A stretch of DNA of 64,000 nt from NCBI RefSeq assembly GCF_006874585.1, contig NZ_CP029761.1:3560001-3624000 (forward strand). The letters run 5' to 3'. Below the pieces are notes generated by a model. It saw only the letters and a program-made list of their open reading frames with translations. It did not search any database and was not told where the DNA came from. The position numbers and the translations under genes are program-made. The DNA is from Sphingomonas sp. IC081 (GTDB taxonomy: Bacteria; Pseudomonadota; Alphaproteobacteria; Sphingomonadales; Sphingomonadaceae). This document shows positions 29,454 through 38,245 of this stretch, one piece after another; within the stretch, counting starts at the first letter, position 1; every line of letters starts with the position of its first letter.

Positions 29454-29861
29454 ATGGAGTCGCAAGGCGTACCCCCAGGCGGGGAGAGAATGGCGCTCGA
29501 ACACATCGCCGAATTGCTGAGGGCGCTTGCCCATCCGCTGCGTTTGCAGATTCTGGATGCAGTATGCGAAGCGGAACTGTCGGTTGGGGAGATCGAGGAG
29601 GTCACGGGCATTGGCCAGCCGGGCCTTTCGCAGCAGCTGGCCGTGCTGCGGAAGGCGGAGCTGGTGGTGACCCAGCGGACCGGCAAGCAGGTGTTCTACC
29701 GAGTCGATGGTGAGCGCATGCAGGCACTCGCGCACTATCTCGGAGGGCGGCTGGGAGGCGCCGGTCCGGCGCTTCCAGCCGGTGGCGACTCGGCGGTGGC
29801 AGGCGAGACGGCGGTCACCGTGAGGGGCGGCGCGGCAGGCTTTGCGCGGGTCCTGAGGTGA
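29454..29861 (+). CDS. ArsR family transcriptional regulator
   Basis: 135-residue winged-helix repressor. RALAHPLRLQILDAVCEAELSVGEI leads into the recognition helix (QPGLSQQLAVLRKAELV) and the wing (QRTGKQVFYRV). The classic CxC metal motif is absent; a single Cys lies in DAVCEAE. This suggests redox, sulfide or thiol sensing rather than arsenic. The C-terminal tail is low complexity. Co-transcribed with the peroxiredoxin and convergent with cydC. Probably autoregulates through the inverted repeats near 28705-28742. Confidence 0.88.
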   Translation: MESQGVPPGGERMALEHIAELLRALAHPLRLQILDAVCEAELSVGEIEEVTGIGQPGLSQQLAVLRKAELVVTQRTGKQVFYRVDGERMQALAHYLGGRLGGAGPALPAGGDSAVAGETAVTVRGGAAGFARVLR

Positions 29862-29892
29862 TCCAGACGGCGGACCACCCGTCCCACGCCGC

Positions 29893-31488
29893 CTAGCAGA
29901 GTGCGCGAACCTCGATCCGCGAATCACACAGGACAAGCGGTGCAGGGCGGTGCGAAACGAGGACAAGGCCCGTTTCCGACTGTGCCAGCCAAGAGGACAG
30001 GGCCGTTACCAGCGCCGCTTCCGTCTGTCCGTCAAGCCCTTCGGTCGGTTCGTCCAGCAGCAGCCAGGGGCGATTTGCCAGCAGCGCGCGCGCGAGCGAC
30101 AGGCGTTTGCGTTCGCCGCCTGACAGGATTCCGCCTGCCTCGCCGATGGGGGTGGCAAGGCCGTGTTCGCTGCGTGCGACGCGGTCCTTGAGCTGGGCCA
30201 CATCGAGCGCGGCCCACATTTCCGCCTCGCTCACGCCAGGGCGGGCCAGTCGCAGGTTGTCGGCGATCGTGCCGATCAGTAGCGGCGCATCCTGCGGCGC
30301 CAGCGCGAACTGGGCGGAAAGGCGGCGCGCCGCGCACTGGTCGACCGGGGTGCCGTCCACGCTCAGCGGTACGGTTGACGCGCGCATTCCTGCCAGGGCC
30401 AGCAGCACCCGGGTCTTGCCCGAGCCGGAAGGGCCCGTGAGGGCGATTCGCGAGCGTGCGGGAAAGTCGTGATGGCCGATGCCTAGCATCGCGGGCGGTG
30501 CCGATTCCTGCGGAGACAGCGCCGGGTCGAGCGCGTTGATCGCGGCAATCCGGTTCAGTCCGGCGTGGAGCGAGGCGCGGCGCAGCAGGCTGCGGGCAAA
30601 GCCTCCCATGGCCTCGACCGCGGCGGCGGTTGCCAGCATGGCCAGTGCGACAATCGGGGCAGGCGCTGTTGCGAGCAGCAGGAGCCCTGCCATCGCGAGG
30701 GCGCCGTACAGTGTCATAAGCCCGCCTTGCAGCGCTTCGGCGCGAAACAGCGCGCTGCGGGCGCGATCGAGCTTGCGGGCCAGCGGCTCCAGCTCTCCGA
30801 ACGCTCTTTCCGCGAGCCCGTAAGCGGTGATTTCGGCGCGCGAGGCGGCAAGCTCGATGTATCGGCTGCGCAAGTCGCCAAGCGCCTCGGCGGCCTGTTG
30901 TGCCGGTGCCCGGGTGAGCGCCGCCGAGATGCGGGCGAACAGCAGCGGCAGCAGGCCCAGCGCGGCCAGGAGGAACAGCAGGGCGGGAAGACCGGCAAGG
31001 CTTGCCGCGACGAGCCCCACGGCCGCCGACACAAGCGCCGCGTGGCGCGCCGGCTCACGGATGACGAGGTCTTCCAGCGCGGCGACATCGTCGATGAGGC
31101 GGGAGGCGGCCTCGCCAGGAGAAGCATCGGCAGCCTTGCGGCTGTCTTGTGCGGCCAGCTTGTCGAACAGCGATCCGCGCAGGTCCGCCATGCTTTCGAG
31201 TGCGACCTTGTGCGAGAGCAGCCGTTCTCCATAACGGGCCAGCGTGCGCACGATCGCCATCAGGCGAATGAGGGCGCTCGGGATCAGGTAGTTGAAGGCG
31301 GCCACGGCGAGGGTGCCTGCCGACCCGGCCAGGGCTGCTCCGGTCAGGAACCACCCCGAAACCCCCAGGAGGCCGATCGCCGCCACGGTCGCAAATCCGG
31401 CGCAGAGGCTGGCGAAGAGCAGCCGCCGGCGGGGCAGGCCGGCAATGGCGAGAGGATTGTCGGACGAGGCGGAAACGGAGGCGTTCAC
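29893..31488 (-). CDS. cydC: ABC transporter CydC (cytochrome bd biogenesis, thiol exporter)
   Basis: 531-residue ABC exporter half with a six-helix membrane domain (FASLCAGFATVAAIGLLGVSG onwards) and a nucleotide-binding domain: Walker A GPSGSGKT, signature LSGGERKR, Walker B LLLDEPTEGLD. CydDC exports cysteine and glutathione to the periplasm and is required for cytochrome bd assembly. The start overlaps the cydD stop (ATGA). Reads leftward, away from cydABX. Confidence 0.94.
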   Translation of the reverse strand: MNASVSASSDNPLAIAGLPRRRLLFASLCAGFATVAAIGLLGVSGWFLTGAALAGSAGTLAVAAFNYLIPSALIRLMAIVRTLARYGERLLSHKVALESMADLRGSLFDKLAAQDSRKAADASPGEAASRLIDDVAALEDLVIREPARHAALVSAAVGLVAASLAGLPALLFLLAALGLLPLLFARISAALTRAPAQQAAEALGDLRSRYIELAASRAEITAYGLAERAFGELEPLARKLDRARSALFRAEALQGGLMTLYGALAMAGLLLLATAPAPIVALAMLATAAAVEAMGGFARSLLRRASLHAGLNRIAAINALDPALSPQESAPPAMLGIGHHDFPARSRIALTGPSGSGKTRVLLALAGMRASTVPLSVDGTPVDQCAARRLSAQFALAPQDAPLLIGTIADNLRLARPGVSEAEMWAALDVAQLKDRVARSEHGLATPIGEAGGILSGGERKRLSLARALLANRPWLLLDEPTEGLDGQTEAALVTALSSWLAQSETGLVLVSHRPAPLVLCDSRIEVRALC

Positions 31489-33122
31489 AGCGCGATCTCC
31501 TGCCGGGCGGCGGCGGTCATGGCGGGGTCATGGGTGGCCACGAGGATGCAGCGGCGACGTGACAGGTCGCTCAGCAGGGCGACGATGGCGGCGGCGGAGG
31601 CGGTGTCGAGGTCGGCGGTGGGCTCGTCGCAGAGCAGCAGTGGACGGTCCGAGAGGATCGCGCGGGCGAGGCCGATGCGGCGCCGCTCGCCGCCAGAGAG
31701 ACCTGAGCCGTTATGGTCGATCGCCATGTCGAGGCCGCCGCGCCGGGCCAGCATGGCGCCGAGGCCGACACGTTCGGCCACCGCGAGGATCTCCTCGCGG
31801 GGGGCATCGGGGGCCGCCAGCGCCAGGTTTTCGCCCAGCGTTCCCGTCAGCAGCAGCGGCCGCTGGGCGGCCCAGGCGATCTGGCTGCTGACCAGCGGGG
31901 CACCGACCCGGTCGCATATCTGCCCGGAGTTGGGGGCGACCTGTCCGGCGATGGCGGCCAGCGTGCTGGTCTTGCCGCTGCCGGTGGGGCCGGTCAGCGC
32001 GACAAGGTCGTGACGGGACAGGCTGAAATCGAGGGGGCCGACGCTGATGCCGGGGAAGGCCAATGTCAGGTCCGCGACGCGCAGGCCGCTGAAAGGGGCG
32101 GGGGCGTTTCCCGGAAGGGGGCTGGCCGGCAAGGCATCGCGCAGCGGCTCGAGCGCCGTTTCGGCGGCCTCGCCCAGCTGCTTCTCGTGATAGGCAGCGG
32201 CGAGGCGGCGCATCGGCAGGTAGAATTCCGGGGCCATGGCCAGAACAAAAAAGGCGGGCACCAGCGTCAGCGTTTCCGGCGCGCGGAACGGCAGCAGGCC
32301 GAGCAGCGAGAAACCGCAATAGACCGCCACCAGCGCGATCGAGAGCGCGGAGAAGAACTCCAGCACGGCGTTGGAGAGGAAGGCGGCGCGCAGGACGGAA
32401 ACCGTGCGGTCCGCAACTTCGTGGGTGGCATCGCGGACCTGGCGCGAGATGCGGGTTTCGGCGCCGAAATGGCGGATCAGCGGGAGATGCGTGAGACGGT
32501 CGACAAACAGGCCGGACAGTGCGGCGAGGGCTGCCAGTTGCCGCTCGGACGCCCGGCGCGCGGCGGTGCCGGCAAGGATCGAGCCCAGCACGAAGGGCAG
32601 CAGCGTTGCCAGCATGATCAGCGCGGCGACCCAGCTTGCGGGGGCGACGATCGCCGCCACCACCAGCGGGCCGATCACGGCATTGAGCCGCACAGGCGAA
32701 AAACGGACGTCGCGATTCTCGATCGCCATGGTATGGTCCAAGGCAAGTGTGGCGCTTTCTCCGATGCTTAGCGGCTTTGAAAGGCGCGATCCAAGGAGGG
32801 AAGTCCACAAGCCGCGACGTCGCTCGCGGCTGTTTGCCTGCGCGGCAGCCACGGCGTGGCGGTCAAGAGCGAAGGCGGAAATGGCGCGCAGGCACGCCCC
32901 TCCCAGGATGAGCGCGGCCGGTGCGAGCAGCGGGGCCTGCGTCGCGACGTGTCCAACGCCGCTGGCGAGACCCCAGGAGAGGACGGCGGCCCCGGCAATA
33001 TCAAGCAGCCAGGGTACAGCCAATTTGACATAGATCAAATTAAAGAAACCATGTAAGTATCGTTTGACAGCCCTCTTGGGCGGGCCTAACGCGACCCTAC
33101 GAAACCAACCTGCCCGAGGCAA
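31485..33122 (-). CDS. cydD: ABC transporter CydD (cytochrome bd biogenesis, thiol exporter)
   Basis: Partner half-transporter of CydC, ~545 residues as drawn. Membrane domain, then GPTGSGKTST (Walker A), LSGGERRR and LLCDEPTADLD. The start is uncertain. The TTG at 33122 has a GAGGGAG-like ribosome-binding site but makes the coding region run across the FNR-type box. TTG codons at 33036 or 33023 would give a shorter protein but lack a recognisable ribosome-binding site. The first membrane helix begins near WLLDIAGAAVL, so the start cannot be much further downstream. Confidence 0.9.
   Translation of the reverse strand: MPRAGWFRRVALGPPKRAVKRYLHGFFNLIYVKLAVPWLLDIAGAAVLSWGLASGVGHVATQAPLLAPAALILGGACLRAISAFALDRHAVAAAQANSRERRRGLWTSLLGSRLSKPLSIGESATLALDHTMAIENRDVRFSPVRLNAVIGPLVVAAIVAPASWVAALIMLATLLPFVLGSILAGTAARRASERQLAALAALSGLFVDRLTHLPLIRHFGAETRISRQVRDATHEVADRTVSVLRAAFLSNAVLEFFSALSIALVAVYCGFSLLGLLPFRAPETLTLVPAFFVLAMAPEFYLPMRRLAAAYHEKQLGEAAETALEPLRDALPASPLPGNAPAPFSGLRVADLTLAFPGISVGPLDFSLSRHDLVALTGPTGSGKTSTLAAIAGQVAPNSGQICDRVGAPLVSSQIAWAAQRPLLLTGTLGENLALAAPDAPREEILAVAERVGLGAMLARRGGLDMAIDHNGSGLSGGERRRIGLARAILSDRPLLLCDEPTADLDTASAAAIVALLSDLSRRRCILVATHDPAMTAAARQEIAL
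33025..33038. promoter_or_regulatory. FNR/FixK-type box between cydD and cydA
   Basis: TTGACATAGATCAA, a perfect TTGAY-N4-RTCAA palindrome extended to TTTGAC...GATCAAA. It lies 126 bp before the cydA ATG. TAAGTAT (33054-33060) is in place as a -10 for a rightward start near 33067. It lies at the 5' edge of cydD, or inside it, and so is best assigned to cydABX. Confidence 0.82.
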
Positions 33123-33164
33123 CCTCTCTCTCCCTCTCGGGCCGCTAAAAAGGCGGGATTCGAC

Positions 33165-34751
33165 ATGATCGACATGGCAGTTGTTGAATTGTCCCGGCTA
33201 CAGTTCGCCCTCACGGCGCTGTACCATTTTCTCTTTGTACCCTTGACCCTCGGGCTTTCCTTCATTCTCGTAATTATGGAAAGTGTTTATGTGATTACGG
33301 ACCGCCCCATCTGGCGGGACGTGACCCGTTTCTGGGGCAAGCTTTTCGGCATCAATTTTGTCCTCGGCGTGGCCACCGGTCTCACCATGGAGTTCGAGTT
33401 CGGCACCAACTGGGCCTACTACTCGCACTACGTCGGCGACATCTTCGGCGCTCCGCTGGCGATCGAGGGCCTGATGGCCTTCTTCCTCGAGGCGACGTTC
33501 GTGGGCCTGATGTTCTTCGGCTGGGACCGGCTTTCCAAGCGCGGCCACTTGCTGACGACCTTCATGGTTGCGCTCGGCTCGAATCTGTCGGCGCTCTGGA
33601 TTCTCGTCGCCAACGGCTGGATGCAGCATCCTGCGGGTGCGGTGTTCAACCCCGAGACGATGCGCATGGAAGTCTCGAACTTCAAGGACGTGATCTTCAA
33701 TCCGGTCGCGCAGGCGAAGTTCGTGCATACCGTGAGCGCAGGCTATGTCTGCGCCAGCCTCTTTGTGCTGGGTGTCTCGGCCTATTACCTGCTGCGTGGA
33801 CGTCATCTGGAGCTTGCCAAGCGCAGCTTCACGGTGGCGGCGGCCTTCGGCCTTGCCTCCTCGCTCTCGGTCGTCGTGCTGGGTGACGAAAGCGGTTATG
33901 CCGTTTCCGACAACCAGAAGATGAAGATGGCGGCGATGGAGGCCATGTGGGAGACCGAAAAGGCTCCTGCCGGGCTCACGCTGGTCGGCTTGCCGTCGAA
34001 CGAGAAGCACGAGACCGCTTACGAGATCCAGGTCCCCTATGTTCTCGGCCTGATCGCCACGCGCAGCCTGTCGGGCGAAGTGACCGGCATCATCCCGCTG
34101 GTCGAGCGCGCCGAACAGCGCATGCGCACCGGTATCGTTGCCTATGACGCGGTCGAGAAGCTCAAGGTCAACCGTAACGACCTTGCCGCGCGCGAAGCAT
34201 GGGAGCGCAACAAGGACGATCTCGGTTACGCCCTGCTGCTCAAGCGCTTTGTCGCCGATCCGCGCCTGGCCGACGAGGCGACCATCACCAAGGCAGCCTG
34301 GACCACGGTTCCCAACGTGCCCGCGCTGTTCTGGATGTTCCGCGTGATGGCGGGGCTGGGCTTCTTCTTCATCGCCTTCTTCGCCACCGCTTTCGCCTTC
34401 TCGGTGCGCCGCCGGTTCAACGCCAGGTGGTTCCTGCGCGCCGCGGTGCTGGTCATGCCGCTGCCGTGGATCGCGATCGAAGTGGGCTGGCTGGTTGCCG
34501 AACTCGGGCGTCAGCCCTGGGCGGTGGACGGGGTGCTGCCGACGTTCCTGGCCGCATCGAGCCTGACCGTGCCGCAGATCTGGACCACCATCATCGGGTT
34601 CACGCTGCTCTATGGCACCATGGCGGTGATCGAGGTGAAGCTGATGCTGGCGACGATCCGCAAGGGTCCGGAAGTCTACGAGGGCCATGAAGGCGCGCCG
34701 GTTCGCGAACGCGCACCTGCCAGCACCTTCACTGCCATCCCGGCCGAGTAA
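33165..34751 (+). CDS. cydA: Cytochrome bd ubiquinol oxidase subunit I
   Basis: 528-residue polytopic subunit carrying haems b558, b595 and d; oxidises ubiquinol and reduces O2 with high affinity. The N-terminal helix holds FALTALYHFLFVPLTLG with the haem His, MEFEFGTNW and GDIFGAPLAIEG follow. The quinol-binding Q-loop is the long form, ending in WLVAELGRQPW, the bd signature. The start MIDMAVVELSRLQF fits the family; MAVVELS is an alternative. Confidence 0.96.
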   Translation: MIDMAVVELSRLQFALTALYHFLFVPLTLGLSFILVIMESVYVITDRPIWRDVTRFWGKLFGINFVLGVATGLTMEFEFGTNWAYYSHYVGDIFGAPLAIEGLMAFFLEATFVGLMFFGWDRLSKRGHLLTTFMVALGSNLSALWILVANGWMQHPAGAVFNPETMRMEVSNFKDVIFNPVAQAKFVHTVSAGYVCASLFVLGVSAYYLLRGRHLELAKRSFTVAAAFGLASSLSVVVLGDESGYAVSDNQKMKMAAMEAMWETEKAPAGLTLVGLPSNEKHETAYEIQVPYVLGLIATRSLSGEVTGIIPLVERAEQRMRTGIVAYDAVEKLKVNRNDLAAREAWERNKDDLGYALLLKRFVADPRLADEATITKAAWTTVPNVPALFWMFRVMAGLGFFFIAFFATAFAFSVRRRFNARWFLRAAVLVMPLPWIAIEVGWLVAELGRQPWAVDGVLPTFLAASSLTVPQIWTTIIGFTLLYGTMAVIEVKLMLATIRKGPEVYEGHEGAPVRERAPASTFTAIPAE

Positions 34752-34764
34752 GCAGGAGGCAAGA

Positions 34765-35913
34765 ATGTCCATTCCTTTCGACTATGAAACGATGCGGGTG
34801 ATCTGGTGGCTGCTGATGGGCGTGCTGCTCATCGGCTTCGCCCTCACCGACGGTTTCGACCTGGGCTCGGCTTCGCTCCTGCCCTTCGTCGGCCGCAGCG
34901 ATGCCGAGCGCCGCATGGTGATCAATGCCATCGGTCCGACCTGGGAAGGCAACCAGGTCTGGTTCATCCTGGGTGGCGGCGCGATCTTCGCGGCATGGCC
35001 TTACGTCTATGCCGTCAGCTTCTCGGGCTTCTACATCGCGATGTTCCTGGTGCTGGCGGCCTTCATCCTGCGGCCCGTGGGCTTCAAGTACCGTTCGAAG
35101 AAGCCCGATCCGGCCTGGCGTTCGCGCTGGGACTGGGCGCTGTTTGTCGGCGGTTTCCTGCCCTCGCTGGTGTTCGGTGTGGCGGTCGGCAACGTGCTGC
35201 TGGGCGTACCCTTCCGGCTCGATAGCGACATGCGCAGCTTCTACGAAGGCACGCTGCTGGGCCTGTTCACGCCCTTCGCGCTGCTCTGCGGCGTGGTGTC
35301 GGTGGCGATGATCGTGCTGCACGGTGCCGGCTGGCTGACGCTCAAGCTCGAGCAGGGGCCGGCACGTGACCGCGCGCAGCGTTATGGCCAGGTCGCGGCG
35401 CTGGTGGCCTTTGTGCTCTACGCCCTTGGCGGCGTCTGGCTGGCGATGGGCGATCTTGGCTACCAGTTGGTCGGCGCCGTCGATCCGCAAGGGCCGTCGA
35501 ACCCGCGCTTTGCCGAAAGCGCCCACGTTGCCGGAGCATGGCTGGCCAATTACGCCGCCCATCCCTGGATGATCCTGGCCCCGGCGCTGGGCCTGGCCGG
35601 GCCGCTGGTGGCACTGGCGGGCATTCGCGGGCGCAAGGACACGCTGGTCTTTGCGGGCTCCTCGCTGGCGAACCTGGGCATCATCGCCTCGGTCGGCCTG
35701 TCGATGTTCCCCTTCATCCTGCCCAGTTCGATCGATGCGCGCTCCAGCCTGCTGGTGTGGAACGCCTCGTCCAGCCACACGACTCTGTTCATCATGCTGC
35801 TGGTGACGGTGATCTTCCTGCCGCTGGTGCTGACCTACACGGCCTGGGCCTACAAGGTCATGTTCGGCCGCGTGACCGAGCGTGAAGTGGGCATGAATCC
35901 CGACTTCTATTGA
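34765..35913 (+). CDS. cydB: Cytochrome bd ubiquinol oxidase subunit II
   Basis: 382-residue membrane partner of CydA. Starts MSIPFDYETMRVIWWLLMG, with the conserved LTDGFDLG near residue 30 and TWEGNQVWFILGGGAIFAAWP in the second helix region. ATG at 34765 follows an AGGAGG ribosome-binding site (AGCAGGAGGCAAGA); in-frame codons upstream would overlap cydA. 13 bp after cydA. Confidence 0.96.
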   Translation: MSIPFDYETMRVIWWLLMGVLLIGFALTDGFDLGSASLLPFVGRSDAERRMVINAIGPTWEGNQVWFILGGGAIFAAWPYVYAVSFSGFYIAMFLVLAAFILRPVGFKYRSKKPDPAWRSRWDWALFVGGFLPSLVFGVAVGNVLLGVPFRLDSDMRSFYEGTLLGLFTPFALLCGVVSVAMIVLHGAGWLTLKLEQGPARDRAQRYGQVAALVAFVLYALGGVWLAMGDLGYQLVGAVDPQGPSNPRFAESAHVAGAWLANYAAHPWMILAPALGLAGPLVALAGIRGRKDTLVFAGSSLANLGIIASVGLSMFPFILPSSIDARSSLLVWNASSSHTTLFIMLLVTVIFLPLVLTYTAWAYKVMFGRVTEREVGMNPDFY

Positions 35914-35923
35914 GGAACCGACT

Positions 35924-36040
35924 ATGTGGTACTTTTCCTGGATCCTTGGCGTCGGCCTGGCGGTCGGCTTCGGTATCATCAACGGGGTGTGGCACGAGTT
36001 CCACACCGATCCGGCCGAAGAGAAGACGGTCCTCGACTGA
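35924..36040 (+). CDS. cydX: Cytochrome bd small subunit CydX
   Basis: 38-residue single-helix protein: MWYFSWILGVGLAVGFGIIN, then GVWHEFHTDPAEEKTVLD. The MWYFxWxLG start and the position 10 bp after cydB identify CydX, which stabilises the haem groups of cytochrome bd. Preceded by TGAGGAACC. Too short for many gene callers. Confidence 0.93.
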   Translation: MWYFSWILGVGLAVGFGIINGVWHEFHTDPAEEKTVLD

Positions 36041-36050
36041 CGTCATGACA

Positions 36051-36085
36051 GCGGCGGCGCTCCACCAGGGAGTGCCGCCGTTTTC
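36051..36085 (+). terminator. Intrinsic terminator after cydABX
   Basis: CGGCGGC-GCTCC pairs with GGGAG-T-GCCGCCG (one bulge) and is followed by TTTTCC. It ends 45 bp after the cydX stop. Confidence 0.85.
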
Positions 36086-36194
36086 CTATCGGCGCGCTAG
36101 CCCATCCATGCACCAGGTCCGGGGCGATGCCGCAAGCGCCAGATGAGTCCGGAAAACGTGCCGAAAAATGTGGCTACGGTCCCGGCTTCCCCCG

Positions 36195-36815
36195 TCAATC
36201 GACCACGAGGTAGTAGTTCGCCAGATACTGGCCGCCGTTGTGGACCTCGATCCGGTAGCGCTGGGTGAACAGCGGCACCCAGTTGCAGGCCGGACCGTCC
36301 TTGCCGGACTGGCAGACGATACGCTTGTCGCCGTCGGTCACGCGCAGGCTGACGGGCTTGCCGCCTTGCGTGGCGACCGAGACGCTGGCCTTACGGCCGG
36401 AGAGGAACACCTGTTCGAAACTATCGCTCTGGCCGGCCGGGACTTTGCCGAGCCGGTAGCCGGGGCCGAGCGGGCTGCCGCGCAGCGGCGAACCGGCGGG
36501 GGCGACGGTGCTGCGCCATTCGGGCACGGGGTCGGCGCCGGTCCAGCCATCCAGCGGATGGGCGCCGGACCGATCGATCACGCCGAGCGCGCGGGCCAGG
36601 GTCTCGCTGTCGCCGCCGTCGCGTGCGGCCTGCGCCTGGGCCAGTGCCTCCGCCACGCGCTGCCCGCTAGTGGGGACGGCGGCATAGGCGCTGGGCGCTA
36701 GTGACGTCATGGCGGCAACGCTGCCCATCAGGCTGCCCACCAGTCTGCCCATCAGGCTGACGGCCAGACAATCGCCAACAGGCAGGCAGAAACGCAGGTA
36801 ACCGGTCTTGCTCAC
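36195..36815 (-). CDS. Secreted protein of unknown function, downstream of a histidine kinase gene
   Basis: 206 residues. A long N-terminal hydrophobic stretch ends in SAYAAVPTSG, a probable signal-peptide cleavage site. The mature part has a helical region (RVAEALAQAQAARD), PLRGSPLGPGYRLGKVPAG, then a compact beta-rich C-terminus (KASVSVATQGGKPVSLRV to YLANYYLVVD) with two Cys (IVCQSG, PACNW) that could form a disulfide. No family recognised. Starts 3 bp after the histidine kinase stop, so probably transcribed with it, either as a periplasmic accessory of the sensor or as a by-stander. Confidence 0.75.
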   Translation of the reverse strand: MSKTGYLRFCLPVGDCLAVSLMGRLVGSLMGSVAAMTSLAPSAYAAVPTSGQRVAEALAQAQAARDGGDSETLARALGVIDRSGAHPLDGWTGADPVPEWRSTVAPAGSPLRGSPLGPGYRLGKVPAGQSDSFEQVFLSGRKASVSVATQGGKPVSLRVTDGDKRIVCQSGKDGPACNWVPLFTQRYRIEVHNGGQYLANYYLVVD

Positions 36816-36818
36816 GGG

Positions 36819-38189
36819 CTATCGCCTGGCTTGCGGGGCAACCTTGAAGCAGGCGCCGCGCGTGGAGGGCAGGAGGGTGATTTCAAGCTGGTGGCGCTCG
36901 GCAATCGCCCGGCACAGCGCCAGCCCGAGGCCCGCGCCGTCCTGCGTTCCGGGCTCGCTGCCGCGGGCGAATTTGTCAAATATCTTTTCGCGATCGGCCG
37001 GGGGTACACCGGGACCGTCGTCGCAGACCGTCAGGCTGGGGCCGGGCGCGAGCCGAAGTTCGACGGTGCCGCCGACCGGCACGAACTTGAAGGCATTGTC
37101 GAGCAGGTTGGTGATGAGCCGGGTGATCTGCATTTCCTCCCCCTCGATCATGACGTCGGGGGCGATCGCCAGTTTCAGGGTGTGACCCGATTCCTCCGCG
37201 CTGTCCGCGTAGAGTTCGCCGAGCCGGAGCGCGAGGGCACTGAGATCGACGGGGGCAAGGCCGTGGCGGTCGCCGCGGCGGGCCTGGCTGGCGGCAATGT
37301 CCAGCAGCGATTCGAGCATGCGCACGATGTGGCGGATCTCCTGCCTGGCATCGGCGATCCGCGCCGCGGTTTCCGCCTCCGGTGCGGCGGCCAGTGCCTT
37401 TACCAGCCGGTTGTCGAGATGCATCAGCGGGGTGCGCATCTCGTGGGCAAGCTGATCGGTCGTCTCGCGCTGGGCGCCCGCGAGGCGGCCCAGCCGGGCC
37501 AGCGCTTCGCTGGAATGGCGGGTCAGTTCGTCGATCTCGTCACGGTCGAGCGAGCCCTTTTCAAGCCGGGCCAGCGCTTCGTCGTCGGGATGGCGGAAGG
37601 CGGCATTGATGCGCTCGATCCGCGTGCGCAGCCGGTGCGCGGCGGTCATCCCGATCAGCGCCACCGCCAGCGTCGCCAGCAGGCCGCCGGTCACGTAGAC
37701 CAGCGCCACTTGCCGGCGCAGCGCGTGGATGTCGTGGTCCTCGTGGGCTACCAGCAGCCTGAGGTCCGGGCCAAGCTGGGTGGCACGCGCAAAGGCGCTG
37801 CCGCCACCGGGAAGGGCAATCGGACCCGATTCCGAAATCCCGGCATGAAGCCCGGGCCACTGGCGCAGGTCGCCCGCCAGGCGCCGACCTGCCGTGTCGG
37901 CCAGCAGGTAATGCGCCAGCTGGCCGTCGCGCGGTTGCAGGGCGAGGCGATCGGCGATCCGCCGCGCCAGTTCCTCGCGTCCGCCGCTGGCGTGGATATC
38001 GACCATGCCGGCAAGATCGAGGTCGACCGCACGTTCCAGCGCGATCTGGTTGGTATTGCGGATGGTCGCGTCGGTCAGCAGCCAGAGACAGGCGGTGATG
38101 GCGGCGGCAATGATGATTGCCCAGAGCACGGTCCGCGCGAAGATCGAGCGGTGGAAGCGGGTCGGCGGCGAGGTGGACTGGTGCGGCAC
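36819..38189 (-). CDS. Sensor histidine kinase (PhoQ/QseC-like, membrane)
   Basis: 456 residues. TM1 (TVLWAIIIAAAITACLWLL), a periplasmic sensor region of ~130 residues, TM2 (VALVYVTGGLLATLAVALIG), a HAMP segment, H-box QLAHEMRTPLMHLDNRL, N-box LITNLLDNAFKF, and G-boxes VCDDGPGVP and GAGLGLAL. The GTG at 38189 (VPHQSTSPPTRF) is chosen: it lies 4 bp after the stop of the original response regulator reading frame. The longer ORF to 38258 runs into the insertion sequence. Its partner regulator is broken, and the IS now sits 56 bp upstream. Confidence 0.88.
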   Translation of the reverse strand: MPHQSTSPPTRFHRSIFARTVLWAIIIAAAITACLWLLTDATIRNTNQIALERAVDLDLAGMVDIHASGGREELARRIADRLALQPRDGQLAHYLLADTAGRRLAGDLRQWPGLHAGISESGPIALPGGGSAFARATQLGPDLRLLVAHEDHDIHALRRQVALVYVTGGLLATLAVALIGMTAAHRLRTRIERINAAFRHPDDEALARLEKGSLDRDEIDELTRHSSEALARLGRLAGAQRETTDQLAHEMRTPLMHLDNRLVKALAAAPEAETAARIADARQEIRHIVRMLESLLDIAASQARRGDRHGLAPVDLSALALRLGELYADSAEESGHTLKLAIAPDVMIEGEEMQITRLITNLLDNAFKFVPVGGTVELRLAPGPSLTVCDDGPGVPPADREKIFDKFARGSEPGTQDGAGLGLALCRAIAERHQLEITLLPSTRGACFKVAPQARR

Positions 38190-38193
38190 GCGC

Positions 38194-38245
38194 TTATCGG
38201 CGGCCGTCGAGCAGGCGATAGCCCGAGCCCCAGATGGTTTCGAGG
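38194..38245 (-). pseudogene. Response regulator remnant: C-terminal end of the winged-helix domain
   Basis: Reads LETIWGSGYRLLDGRR then TAA, the typical end of an OmpR/PhoB-type DNA-binding domain (ETIWGxGYRL). It lies immediately left of the insertion sequence, on the same strand as the receiver-domain fragment on the other side. Its stop is 4 bp before the kinase GTG, the usual regulator-kinase spacing. About 60-70 residues of the domain between the two fragments are missing. Confidence 0.85.
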
